This document shows, piece after piece, positions 1 through 7,740 of a stretch of DNA of 64,000 bases. Each line of letters opens with the position of its first letter. Position 1 is the first letter of the stretch. Position numbers and translations under genes: made by a program. The notes under the pieces are model-generated. The model was not told the DNA's origin and ran no database searches. It was given only the letters and a program-made list of their open reading frames with translations. The DNA comes from Gaiella sp038230035 (GTDB lineage Bacteria; Actinomycetota; Thermoleophilia; Gaiellales; Gaiellaceae). The DNA is taken from assembly GCA_038230035.1 (NCBI GenBank), contig JBBRNX010000012.1, positions 1 to 64,000 on the forward strand, read 5' to 3'.

Positions 1-378
1 GCATCGCCCCTCCAGTCTATGTTCTCGATGTCCCGTCGTCCTCGATCACGGTGCTGCATCCCGCCCACCGCTTCTCATCGCCGACTCGAAGCGGATCTCC
101 GCGCTGGGAAGCATCAAACGAGGATTGCATGCCCGCTCACACATGCGGCGAAACTTCCTTGAGCCGCGCTTCGCCCGCCTAGACGGCAACACCAGGACGG
201 CGAGGCGGTGGCACGCCGGCAAGCTCCGGGCTCCTGGCTGCCTGGCGTAGCGGGGAGGCCGCTTACGCAGGCGACGGGTAGGCGTTGTTGTCCGTCCGGA
301 CGTGTTCCTATGCTCGCGGGGATGGCGGGAGTGCAGAGGGAGGCGGACGCGGCCGTGGCGCCCGACTGCGTCTCCGTC

Positions 379-558
379 ATGCACTTCCATTACTGCGCAC
401 GCTGCGTACGGGAGGAGTGGGAGACGGTAGGTGGGCTCCTCGAGCTCGGATGGCGAAGCGTCGAGGAGGCCGAGGCTGCACTCGGTACGTCGTGGATATG
501 CCCCTTCTGCCGCACCGTCTCTGACTCGGTCGCAGATGATCCTGGGCTGATGCTCTGA
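379..558 (+). CDS. small Cys-rich protein, possible zinc ribbon
   Basis: This 59-residue reading frame has a CARC pair near the N-terminus (CxxC) and a CPFC pair near the C-terminus (CxxC), the spacing of a small zinc-binding fold, with an acidic stretch between them. An upstream in-frame GTG at 208 would give 116 residues, but the extra part is Pro/Gly/Arg-rich and looks non-coding, so the ATG at 379 is preferred. No family is recognised. Neighbours give no clue because the flanks are essentially empty. It may be a real small gene or a remnant; confidence is modest. Confidence 0.35.
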   Translation: MHFHYCARCVREEWETVGGLLELGWRSVEEAEAALGTSWICPFCRTVSDSVADDPGLML

Positions 559-781
559 GCGGCGTAACCCTTGCGGTACGCGGACGCTAGCTAACGGGTT
601 CGGTTCAGACTCCTTCGCGGGAGAGGCTCACACGTAGCGGGGGTGGGGGCGGGCTTCGCGCCGCTCAGCAACAGGTGGTCACACGATGGCCACGCCTCGC
701 GCCTACCCGCATCCCTACTGGGCTTCCGTCTGACCTCCTAATGGCCCTCGAGGCGGTCGCTCGACTTGACATTAGTGGCCA

Positions 782-827
782 CTTCTCGCTCGTGTCTCGT
801 AATGCTTCTCGCTCGTGTCTCGTAATG
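782..827 (+). repeat. perfect 23-bp tandem repeat (2 copies)
   Basis: Positions 782-804 and 805-827 are identical 23-mers. The second copy runs directly into the anticodon loop of the tRNA fragment at 819-860, so both copies carry the same CTCGTAA loop sequence. This suggests local duplication at a recombination crossover point. Confidence 0.85.
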
Positions 828-860
828 AAGGGGTCCCCGGTTCGAGTCCGGGCGTCGGCT
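819..860 (+). other. 3' half of tRNA-Thr(CGU); candidate att scar
   Basis: From the anticodon loop onward the sequence is tRNA-like: loop CTCGTAA (anticodon CGT, 821-823), anticodon 3' strand 826-830, a 5-base variable loop, T stem CCCGG (836-840) with loop TTCGAGT (841-847) and CCGGG (848-852), acceptor 3' strand CGTCGGC (853-859) and discriminator T860. The upstream half does not pair with it: the 5' anticodon strand is mismatched at 3 of 5 positions and no D arm or GCCGACG acceptor strand is present. A tRNA 3' half without its 5' half is what site-specific integration leaves at one edge of an element. No integrase gene lies in the window. Confidence 0.6.
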
Positions 861-945
861 CTTTCGACCTCGCGAGGTGTTTCGGGACCTCGGCACGCTT
901 CTTTGGCGTACCAATCATGTGACCCGACGTCCGACTGGAGGCGTG

Positions 946-1938
946 ATGACGAAGCTGCTCGCCCTTGCCGCGCTGACGCTCGTCGTAGCCGGCACCGCCG
1001 GCGCTGGAATCGGGCGTGCCGACGGCTTACCCGTGCTCGGTGTCGATGTCGGACTGACGGGCGTGAGCACGCCGTCGAGCAGTGTTCGCTTCGTCGCTCT
1101 CCCAGCAGGCATCGGCAAGACTGTTGTCGCCCGCGTGCAGCGGAACGGTGGTCGCGTGGAGGTCTCGAATCTCGTCGATGGCACCTACACGATCCCTGCG
1201 GTCGCTTACGACGGATCAGCGAGCGGGCTCGCCGCCGACGGCAAGACGCTTGTGCTGATCGAGCCGCGCAGTGGCTTTCCGCGCGCCGAGACGAGACTCT
1301 TGGTCGTTGACACTTCGAAGGTCTGGCTTCGCCCGGTGACGCGGATCAGGCTGCGCGGTGACTTCAGCTTCGACGCAATCTCGCCACACGGTGGACTCCT
1401 GTACCTCATCCAGTACATCGTGCCGACCGACCCGAATCGCTATCTCGTGCGCGCATACGACCTTCGCGCCGGCCGGTTGCTCGCCGCTCCCGTACGGGAC
1501 GCGCGAGAGCGAGAGCGCACGATGCACGGGTCACCTGTCACCCGAGCGCTGAGCCCGGACGGCCGCTGGGCGTACACGCTGTACGACGGCGTCGGCGGGA
1601 AGCCCTTCGTGCACGCGCTCGATACGAGTACCCGGCACGCGCACTGTGTCGACCTCGACGCGCTGATCGGTCGCGACCTCTCCCGGATGCGTCTCTCGGT
1701 CGATCCCGCAACGCACACGGTCGTCGTTCGAAACGAGCAGACATCTGTGGCGCGCGTCGACCTGCGAACGTTTGCGGTGAGCGCCCCTGCGTCGCCGGCC
1801 GGAACAGCCGCGGTCGCGGGGCAAGGCTTCCCAGCCTGGAAGGCCACCGGTCTGGTGATCGCGCTCGCGGCCGCATTCGCTTTGGCGCTCGGGCTGCGGC
1901 AGTCCTGGAGGGGCAGGAGACCGGCCTCGAGTGCATAG
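946..1938 (+). CDS. secreted/membrane-anchored propeller-like protein
   Basis: A 330-residue protein with an N-terminal signal peptide (MTKLLALAALTLVVAG followed by small residues), repeated beta-rich segments such as LSPDGRWAYTLYD and ISPHGGLLYLIQ that resemble YncE/WD-type beta-propeller blades, and one hydrophobic C-terminal helix (around residues 298-318) followed by basic residues. This suggests an extracytoplasmic domain anchored at its C-terminus. The ATG at 946 is chosen because CTGGAGG lies just upstream and the signal peptide starts there; an upstream in-frame start at 877 would add a non-hydrophobic leader. No specific function can be assigned. Confidence 0.7.
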   Translation: MTKLLALAALTLVVAGTAGAGIGRADGLPVLGVDVGLTGVSTPSSSVRFVALPAGIGKTVVARVQRNGGRVEVSNLVDGTYTIPAVAYDGSASGLAADGKTLVLIEPRSGFPRAETRLLVVDTSKVWLRPVTRIRLRGDFSFDAISPHGGLLYLIQYIVPTDPNRYLVRAYDLRAGRLLAAPVRDARERERTMHGSPVTRALSPDGRWAYTLYDGVGGKPFVHALDTSTRHAHCVDLDALIGRDLSRMRLSVDPATHTVVVRNEQTSVARVDLRTFAVSAPASPAGTAAVAGQGFPAWKATGLVIALAAAFALALGLRQSWRGRRPASSA

Positions 1939-1972
1939 CCAGGAGGCGCTCCGTTGGCCAGTAACCGCAGGT

Positions 1973-2920
1973 TCAGCTGACGTCGGTATCCGCGACGCGC
2001 GCGGTCAGGCTCCGGGGTGCGTGGTGATGCACGGTCGTATGCCTCCGCGAGTCCTTGCCATAGGCGTTGTACGGCCAGTCGCCTAGAACCTCGGGCAGCA
2101 GGCCGAAGAGGAGGAAGAGGACGATCGCAATCGCGGCTCCCGCGCCGGCAAGGACGCGCCGCCTGCTCTTCGAAGGGACTGCGACGGGCCGGCTGGCGGT
2201 GGACGGCGCCTTCTCCAGGCGGAACACAAGACGGGCGACATCGCCGCCTTGGGCGTTCGTCTCGCTTCGCGCGGGCTGCTCCTCGGCCTCGATCTCCTCG
2301 CCGACATGAGCACGGAAGGCGGCGCGGAGGTCGTCGACGCCTGCGAACTCAATCCTGTCGGCTTCGCTCGCGCGACCGCGGACGGGGACCTCGACTGCGA
2401 TCACGGCTCCGTCACGCGCGACGCGGGCGATCTCGCTCACGACCCGTTCGACAGCGAATGAGTGCTCGAGCGAGTGGGAGCTATAGACGACGTCGAACGA
2501 ATCGTCGGCGAACGCCAACTCGTGCATGTCCATCACGAGGATGTCCGACCGCTGCGAGTACAGATCCACGCCGACGACGTCCGTGAAGCCGCGGGCACGG
2601 AACTCGTCCAGCTCGAGCGGGTTCCGGCAGCCGATGCAGAGCACGCGCCCTGCCCGCCCTGGAACCAGGCTCGCGACATGATCGACGAGCAACCGCATGC
2701 CCACACCGGGATCGTTCGATCGCTTGACCAGCGTGCGGCGCAGCTGGATGTCGAGGTAGGCGCGGTAGTCGTCCGGCTTCCCCGCGTCGAGGCGATGCAG
2801 CGAGCGCCAGTGGCGGAGGTCGGTGACCGCCAACCACGCGACGCGCACCCGACGCCGCACGCCGAGGTGAGGACGTCTCACGATTTCGACCGTACCCAGG
2901 TCGTCGCACGCCACTGCCAA
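1973..2920 (-). CDS. SAM-dependent methyltransferase with C-terminal TM anchor
   Basis: A 315-residue class I methyltransferase. The SAM-binding motif I appears as VLCIGCRNPLELDEF around residues 92-106, followed by the acidic strand end VVGVDLY, motif II-like MDMHELAFADDSFDVVYSSHSLEHS, typical of Methyltransf_11 proteins. After the catalytic domain comes a Lys/Arg/Ser-rich linker and a hydrophobic helix (AGAGAAIAIVLFLLFGLL) near residues 257-275, then a short His-rich tail, so the enzyme is probably tethered to the membrane. The start is uncertain: TTG at 2920 or GTG at 2914; neither has a strong ribosome-binding site. Substrate unknown. Confidence 0.75.
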   Translation of the reverse strand: MAVACDDLGTVEIVRRPHLGVRRRVRVAWLAVTDLRHWRSLHRLDAGKPDDYRAYLDIQLRRTLVKRSNDPGVGMRLLVDHVASLVPGRAGRVLCIGCRNPLELDEFRARGFTDVVGVDLYSQRSDILVMDMHELAFADDSFDVVYSSHSLEHSFAVERVVSEIARVARDGAVIAVEVPVRGRASEADRIEFAGVDDLRAAFRAHVGEEIEAEEQPARSETNAQGGDVARLVFRLEKAPSTASRPVAVPSKSRRRVLAGAGAAIAIVLFLLFGLLPEVLGDWPYNAYGKDSRRHTTVHHHAPRSLTARVADTDVS

Positions 2921-2987
2921 CTCTTACAAACCTCGAACGACCTCGCGAGTGGCCGAGCTCGACAACGGCTGTGCCTAGACCAGCGGC

Positions 2988-3203
2988 GTGAAACGAACGG
3001 TGAGACTGCTCGCGCGCCTCGTCCGGGCCGTAAGGACGCTGGCGACCGACGGGCGGATTCCGAGGCCGCTGCGGTGGCTCGTCGTGCTCGGGCTGCTGCC
3101 CGTCCCCGGCCCGTTCGACGAAGCTGTGCTGGTCGTCGCCGTTGTGCCGCTGTTCGTGTTCTACCGGCCGCTCCTGCGCGAAGCCTGGCGCGAAGCGGGG
3201 TAG
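2988..3203 (+). CDS. small membrane protein
   Basis: A 71-residue protein with a basic N-terminus, a central hydrophobic span (PLRWLVVLGLLPVPG to VLVVAVVPLFVFY) compatible with one or two membrane helices, and a charged C-terminus. It reads away from the methyltransferase and converges on hipA with only one base between the two stop codons. GTG start; no clear Shine-Dalgarno. Function not recognised. Confidence 0.5.
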   Translation: MKRTVRLLARLVRAVRTLATDGRIPRPLRWLVVLGLLPVPGPFDEAVLVVAVVPLFVFYRPLLREAWREAG

Positions 3204-3204
3204 C

Positions 3205-4512
3205 TCAGCCCGCGAGCGCGAGCCGGTGCGTGGCGGCGATCTGCCCGGCGCGCTGTTCGTCGAGCCGGACGCGCGCGGCGAACTCGCTCCACCGCGCAAC
3301 GACCGCAGACACCTCGGCGACGATCGTCTCTGCTCGACCTCGCTTCATCGACGCGACCTCGGCCACGGCGCGCAGGTCGGCGAGCTCGAAGCCGTCGCGC
3401 TTACCGTTGATCGTCATCTGGTGCCGGCTCGTCCAACGGCCATCCGGCTGGTAGGCATGCGTCAGGTCGTACGCCGGGGCGAGCCGCCAGCGGCCGTCGC
3501 GCTCCATCAGGAACGCGATGTTCTTGACGTGGTCGTCCTGGTTGCGCGCGACGACGTTGAAGGTCATCCGGCGGAACTGCTGCTCGATCGCGTCCATCGA
3601 GAGCCCGAGCCGGCGAATGACGAGCAACGCCTGCTCGTAGCTGTGCGCTCCGGCTTGGTTGTAGTCGAAATGTGCGATCGCCCCGAGCGTCTGCATGTGC
3701 AGCTTCCCGTCGCCTTCGATGCGGTCGAAGCGGCGCGTCATGAAGTGCCGGCGGCCACCCTCCTCGAGCAGCCGGCACGGCGACATGACGATCCCGGCTT
3801 CACGCGCCATCAGCGCGTAGCCGTACTCGACGACGCCGAAGCCGAGCGGATCCTCGAGTTCCTTGTCGCGATTGCCGCTGACGCCGTCGAACTTAAGCAG
3901 CCATTGCTGGAAGCCCGGGCCGGCGTCGACCTGGCCGGACCGGACTTCGTTCGTGTCCGGATTCCAGGCGATCACCGCCTTCGCGCGGGCGCCGCCGGCT
4001 GACGTTCCCACCTCGAGGATTGCCTGCATCGTCGCGGCTCGCTGCGGATCGGCGAGCGACGCTCGGAGCTCCGTTCGCTGGCTCAGGATCTCCGACGCCA
4101 GCTCGACAAGCGCGTCTATCTGGAGCGCGTGGGTCGCAGCGGTTGGCCCGAGCACCGGCTCGAACTCGAGCGCGCCCATCCCCCGCGTCCCGATGTAGCA
4201 GAGCCGCTCCACGACGTCGAAGCTCTCTGGCGAGCGTCCCTGCGTCGCGAGCCAGGCGTCGATGAGCGTGTTTCCGTAGCGGTCCGGGAGCGAGTCGGCG
4301 AGCAGACCCGGCAGCCCTCGGAACGTCTCGCGCGCCAGGGCAGGGAAGGCGTGGCGCTCGCTCGGTCGAAGCGGCATCGTCAGCGGCGCAACCTCGATTC
4401 CGCTCTGTGCAAACTCGGGGTCGTACTCGAACACCGCCGTGTCGCTACCGTCATCGAGCAGGACAGCGCCGATCTGGCCGCCCCACAGACGCACGGCGGC
4501 GAGCGTGCTCAT
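3205..4512 (-). CDS. hipA: HipA-family serine/threonine kinase (toxin)
   Basis: A 435-residue HipA-type kinase, close to the usual 440. The HipA N-terminal beta domain covers about residues 1-110 (VRLWGGQIGAVL...), and the kinase fold follows: the ATP loop-like SAGGARAKAVIAW near 170, the LLKFD segment, FMTRRFDR, and the catalytic loop NVVARNQDDHVKNIAF, which keeps the Asn/Asp/His arrangement of the family, then YDLTHAY. HipA phosphorylates glutamyl-tRNA synthetase in Escherichia coli; here the target is inferred only. It overlaps hipB by four bases (ATGA), so the pair is translationally coupled. ATG at 4512 starts the domain cleanly. Confidence 0.92.
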   Translation of the reverse strand: MSTLAAVRLWGGQIGAVLLDDGSDTAVFEYDPEFAQSGIEVAPLTMPLRPSERHAFPALARETFRGLPGLLADSLPDRYGNTLIDAWLATQGRSPESFDVVERLCYIGTRGMGALEFEPVLGPTAATHALQIDALVELASEILSQRTELRASLADPQRAATMQAILEVGTSAGGARAKAVIAWNPDTNEVRSGQVDAGPGFQQWLLKFDGVSGNRDKELEDPLGFGVVEYGYALMAREAGIVMSPCRLLEEGGRRHFMTRRFDRIEGDGKLHMQTLGAIAHFDYNQAGAHSYEQALLVIRRLGLSMDAIEQQFRRMTFNVVARNQDDHVKNIAFLMERDGRWRLAPAYDLTHAYQPDGRWTSRHQMTINGKRDGFELADLRAVAEVASMKRGRAETIVAEVSAVVARWSEFAARVRLDEQRAGQIAATHRLALAG

Positions 4513-4856
4513 GGGGAGTCCCAGGTCCAGGGCGCCGCAACGTCGTCGCGCTTCGACCCTCTCGCCCGCTGCCGGCGCCGGCCCTGCGAGCGGAGCTGCT
4601 CGATCGGGCTCGGGAGCGCATCCGGCACGAGCTGGTCGACGTGCTCCAGCAGACCCAGCGCGCGTAGCACCCGCAGGAGCGTGGCAGCGCTCACGCCGTC
4701 CTCGCCCTGCTCGAGCCGCACGAGCGTGCGACGCGAGATACCTGCCTCGCGTGCGAGCTCGGCCTGGGTGATGTTTCGCTCCAGCCGTAGCCGCTCGATC
4801 CGACTGCCGATCTCCGCAAACACCGCAGTGTCGGTCAGCGAGAAGGTAATTTTCAT
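4509..4856 (-). CDS. hipB: HipB-family antitoxin, Cro/C1 HTH regulator
   Basis: A 115-residue protein with an HTH_3 domain at about residues 15-70: RLERNITQAELAREAGISRRTLVRLEQG is the canonical helix-turn-helix of the Cro/C1 group. The tail is basic and disordered. It neutralises HipA and represses the operon in the characterised systems; position and overlap with hipA support the same job here. A palindromic operator directly abuts its start codon. The local promoter is strikingly AT-rich against the high-GC background, a hint that the pair arrived by transfer. Confidence 0.9.
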   Translation of the reverse strand: MKITFSLTDTAVFAEIGSRIERLRLERNITQAELAREAGISRRTLVRLEQGEDGVSAATLLRVLRALGLLEHVDQLVPDALPSPIEQLRSQGRRRQRARGSKRDDVAAPWTWDSP

Positions 4857-4879
4857 AGTGCGCTAAGTATAGCACACTA
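4856..4879 (-). promoter_or_regulatory. hipBA operator with embedded -10 box
   Basis: The plus strand reads TAGTGCGCTA, four bases (AGTA), TAGCACACTA: two 10-base half-sites matching at 9 of 10 positions, ending at the hipB start codon. On the minus strand the central part contains TATACT (4871-4866), a good -10 hexamer that would put transcription start at or within a few bases of the ATG, so the message may be leaderless. HipB binding would occlude the promoter. Confidence 0.65.
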
Positions 4880-5000
4880 TAGTAGATATAGGGTTTAGTG
4901 AGCTGAAAAGATCGCGCTACAAGCCACGATATCAGTCGTCGAGGGCGTCGATAGCTCAACCGCTTGACCTTTGTCTCGTCGCGGCGGAGGACGCCTCGTC

Positions 5001-5792
5001 GTGCGGAAGCTTCGCTCGCTCGGGCTGATCGTCGTTACGCTCGTCGCAACGGTAGCCGCGGCATCCGCGTTTGCGGCGAACATCGCCGGCTCGGCTCGGA
5101 ACGACACCCTTCGCGGCACCGCGAAGGCCGACCGGATCTCCGGCGGAGCAGGCAACGACAAGCTCTACGGCCTTGGTGGCAACGACGTGTTGCTCGGCGG
5201 GCCGGGGAACGACTTGCTCGTCGGCGGGCCTGGCGCTGATGTTCTCAACTGCGGCGCTGGCCGCGACACCGCCGTCGCGGACAAGAGCGACAAGGTCGTC
5301 GGCTGCGAGGTCGTCAAGGGCCCACCCCAAGCGCCCCCGCTTCCTCCGCCGCCCCCGCCACCTCCTCCGCCTACGACCACCACGACGACGACGCCCGCCT
5401 CACCGGTGACCCCTGGCTCGTGCAAGGGCGCAACACAGGACGGAAATTTCGTGTTCTTCGCCGTGACGGCAGGTCGCCAGATCATGGATTGGCGGACAAA
5501 CGATCTCACCGAGCAGTGCAATGCCGGTTACTACATCCCCGGCGCGGTTTCGCTGCAGGGGTCCGGGATCCTCATCCAGATCGACGACGTCGGGCACATC
5601 GACTACGTCGATGACGTCACCGTAACGCTCTCCAACGGCTCGCCCGACAAGATTCACTTCGAGATCGCGGGCAACGTGTCGGGGACGAACGTCTCGGGCA
5701 CGGTCGTTCTGACGGAGGAATTCGACTACAACGAGCTTCACCTGACCTGTGGCTCACCCGTCACAAACTGGACCGCGACACTCCAGCCGTAG
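5001..5792 (+). CDS. secreted protein with RTX-type calcium-binding repeats
   Basis: A 263-residue protein: signal peptide (LRSLGLIVVTLVATVAAASAFA), then several nonapeptide hemolysin-type repeats of the GGxGxDxLxx kind (GGAGNDKLYGLGGNDVLLGGPGNDLLVGGPGADVL) at about residues 45-85, a CGAGRD...CE pair that may form a disulfide, a poly-Pro then poly-Thr linker around 110-132, and a C-terminal beta-rich domain of unknown type. GTG at 5001 is favoured because GGAGG lies ten bases upstream; a TTG at 4971 would add ten residues. Calcium binding by the repeats is known for the family; what the C-terminal domain binds is not evident. Confidence 0.75.
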   Translation: MRKLRSLGLIVVTLVATVAAASAFAANIAGSARNDTLRGTAKADRISGGAGNDKLYGLGGNDVLLGGPGNDLLVGGPGADVLNCGAGRDTAVADKSDKVVGCEVVKGPPQAPPLPPPPPPPPPPTTTTTTTPASPVTPGSCKGATQDGNFVFFAVTAGRQIMDWRTNDLTEQCNAGYYIPGAVSLQGSGILIQIDDVGHIDYVDDVTVTLSNGSPDKIHFEIAGNVSGTNVSGTVVLTEEFDYNELHLTCGSPVTNWTATLQP

Positions 5793-5882
5793 CAGCCCTT
5801 CGTACGCAGCACGGTCGCCTGAAACGCAACGAAGCAGTAACTCGCCGGCCCCCGGCCTGTTCGCTAGCCTGAATTCGGGCAC

Positions 5883-6575
5883 ATGAACGGTTTCGGCTTC
5901 TACCTTCTCTTCTTCATCCCGCCGCTCATCCTGGGCTTCGTCGTCCAGCGTTGGCTGAAGAAGACCGTCGGCCAGCAGATGGCGGTGCCGGTCTTGAACG
6001 GACTCAGCGGCGCCGAGGTGGCGCGCGAGATCCTCGACCGCAACGAGCTGCACTCCGTCCCGATCGATCGAGCCCCTGGTGGGCCGCTCTCGGACCACTA
6101 CGACCCGCGGAAGCGCGCGCTCTTCCTTTCGGAGGCGGTGTACGACGGTCGGTCGGTCGCCTCGACGGCGATTGCCGCGCACGAAGTCGGCCACGCCATC
6201 CAGCACGCCAAGGCGTACAAGCCGATGGAAGTCCGTGGCGCCCTGTTCCCGGCGGTGTCGTTCGCGTCGAACACGTGGTTCATCCTGCTCATGTTCGGCG
6301 CCTTCACGCGAGCCACGGGACTCGTCCTCGTCGCGGTGGTTCTCTACGGCGCCGTCGTTCTGTTCCAAATCGTGACGCTGCCTGTCGAGTTCGACGCCTC
6401 ACGCCGAGCTCTCGCGCAGATCACGAGCCTCGGCCTTGTCACCCAGGGTGAGCACCGGGGCTCCCGACGTGTCCTGACCGCGGCCGCTATGACCTATGTG
6501 GCCGGTGCGCTCGCGGCTCTCTCACAGCTCGCGTACTTCGTGCTCGTGTACTTCGGCGGCAGCCGGAACAACTAG
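5883..6575 (+). CDS. YugP-like zinc metallopeptidase
   Basis: A 230-residue membrane metallopeptidase of the Zn-dependent neutral protease 2 (YugP) family. It begins with a TM helix (FYLLFFIPPLILGFVVQRWL), carries the family segment VPVLNGLSGAEVAREIL, and has the zinc-binding HEVGHAIQH motif near residue 101; two more hydrophobic segments follow (FILLMFGAF..., ...YVAGALAALSQLAYFVLVYF). Family length is about 220-230, so it looks complete. Twelve bases separate it from the CapA gene downstream, which may be co-transcribed. Physiological substrate is unknown. Confidence 0.88.
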   Translation: MNGFGFYLLFFIPPLILGFVVQRWLKKTVGQQMAVPVLNGLSGAEVAREILDRNELHSVPIDRAPGGPLSDHYDPRKRALFLSEAVYDGRSVASTAIAAHEVGHAIQHAKAYKPMEVRGALFPAVSFASNTWFILLMFGAFTRATGLVLVAVVLYGAVVLFQIVTLPVEFDASRRALAQITSLGLVTQGEHRGSRRVLTAAAMTYVAGALAALSQLAYFVLVYFGGSRNN

Positions 6576-6587
6576 GGTTCCTCAGCG

Positions 6588-7700
6588 GTGCGGGTCATCG
6601 GGCTCATCGTGCGGGCGGGCCTGGTCGTCCTCGTGCTGGCCGGGCTCGCCGCACTGCTCGACGACGGGGCGACACCGCCGCTGCTCGCCGCTGGAGCGCA
6701 GTCGACCAAGCCGACTTCGGCGAAGCCCACGACGCGCAAGCCACCGAAAGGCTCGTTCACCTTCGCGGCTGCCGGCGACATCGTCATGGGCTCGACGCCG
6801 AACCTGCCGCCCGACGGTGGCGCGAGTTTCTTCTCGGACGTGGCGTCCGGCCTGAGGGCCGATGTGTCGCTCGGCAACCTCGAAGGGATGCTCTCCACCG
6901 GCGGGAGCTCCAAATGCGGCGGCAGCAGCAGTCAGTGCTTCGCCTTCCATACGCCGCCGTCGTACGCGCGTTGGCTCAAGGGCGCGGGCTTCACGGTGCT
7001 CAACCTCGCGAACAACCACGCCGACGACTTCGGCCCGTCTGCCGAACGCGAGACCGTCCGGGCGCTCAACCGCTACAAGCTGCTCCACACCGGGCGGCCG
7101 GCGGAGATCGCGATCCAGCGCGTGCACGGGATCCGCGTGGCGATCCTCGGCTTCGCACCGTACCCGTGGGCGCAGAGCTTGACGAACATTGCAGCGGCGA
7201 AGCGTCTCGTCCGGCGCGCCTCGACGCTCGCGGATGTCGTGATCGTGATGATCCACGCCGGCGCCGAGGGCGTCTCGGAGCAACACGTGACGCCCTCGAC
7301 GGAGTACTTCCTCGGCGAGAACCGTGGCAATGCACTGGCGTTCTCGCACGCGGTCGTCGACGCCGGCGCAGACCTCGTCGTCGGCAGCGGGCCGCACGTC
7401 CTGCGCGGAGCCGAGTGGTACCGGAAGCGCCTGATCGCCTACTCGCTCGGCAACTTCGCCGGGTTCAAGGTCTTCGGCCTCGGTGGCCCCCTCTCGGTGA
7501 GTGCGATCCTCCATGTGGCGTTTCGCGGCGACGGCTCGATCGAGGCTGCGCACCTCGTCGCGACACGCCTTGTCGGCTCCGGCACGCCTGCGCTCGATCC
7601 GTCCGGTGCGGCGTTCCGGGAGGTGCGGCAGCTCTCGGCGCAGGACTTCGGCTCCGGCGGCACGACCGTCTCGTCGGCCGGAACGATAGGGCATGCATAA
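6588..7700 (+). CDS. CapA-family (PGA_cap) metallophosphatase-like protein
   Basis: A 370-residue exported CapA protein. After an N-terminal hydrophobic signal/anchor (GLIVRAGLVVLVLAGLAALL) and a Thr/Lys/Pro-rich linker, the domain starts at FTFAAAGDIVMGS (the first metal-binding Asp), continues with LGNLEG, LNLANNHADDFG (the NNH motif), VIVMIHAGAE and a final DLVVGSGPHVLRGAEWY with IAYSLGNF. These are the calcineurin-like motifs of the family, known from poly-gamma-glutamate synthesis. No capBC genes are nearby, so a capsule role is not supported. GTG start. Confidence 0.85.
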   Translation: MRVIGLIVRAGLVVLVLAGLAALLDDGATPPLLAAGAQSTKPTSAKPTTRKPPKGSFTFAAAGDIVMGSTPNLPPDGGASFFSDVASGLRADVSLGNLEGMLSTGGSSKCGGSSSQCFAFHTPPSYARWLKGAGFTVLNLANNHADDFGPSAERETVRALNRYKLLHTGRPAEIAIQRVHGIRVAILGFAPYPWAQSLTNIAAAKRLVRRASTLADVVIVMIHAGAEGVSEQHVTPSTEYFLGENRGNALAFSHAVVDAGADLVVGSGPHVLRGAEWYRKRLIAYSLGNFAGFKVFGLGGPLSVSAILHVAFRGDGSIEAAHLVATRLVGSGTPALDPSGAAFREVRQLSAQDFGSGGTTVSSAGTIGHA

Positions 7701-7740
7701 GAGGGCGTAACGTCTTGCCCGGTCGAGGAATGGAGGAGGC

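Larger units (their letters stand above)
559..945. other. gene-poor stretch with tRNA remnant
   Basis: No convincing coding sequence is visible here on either strand. The only recognisable elements are the 23-bp tandem repeat and the partial tRNA listed separately. The G-rich part around 636-660 is low complexity. Confidence 0.5.

Noticed and set aside
2017..2586. Long reading frames opposite the methyltransferase and other genes
   Set aside because: Arg/Pro-rich, no domain motifs; typical antisense artefacts of high-GC coding DNA.
6588..7700. poly-gamma-glutamate capsule gene set
   Set aside because: Only capA-like gene present, no capB or capC.
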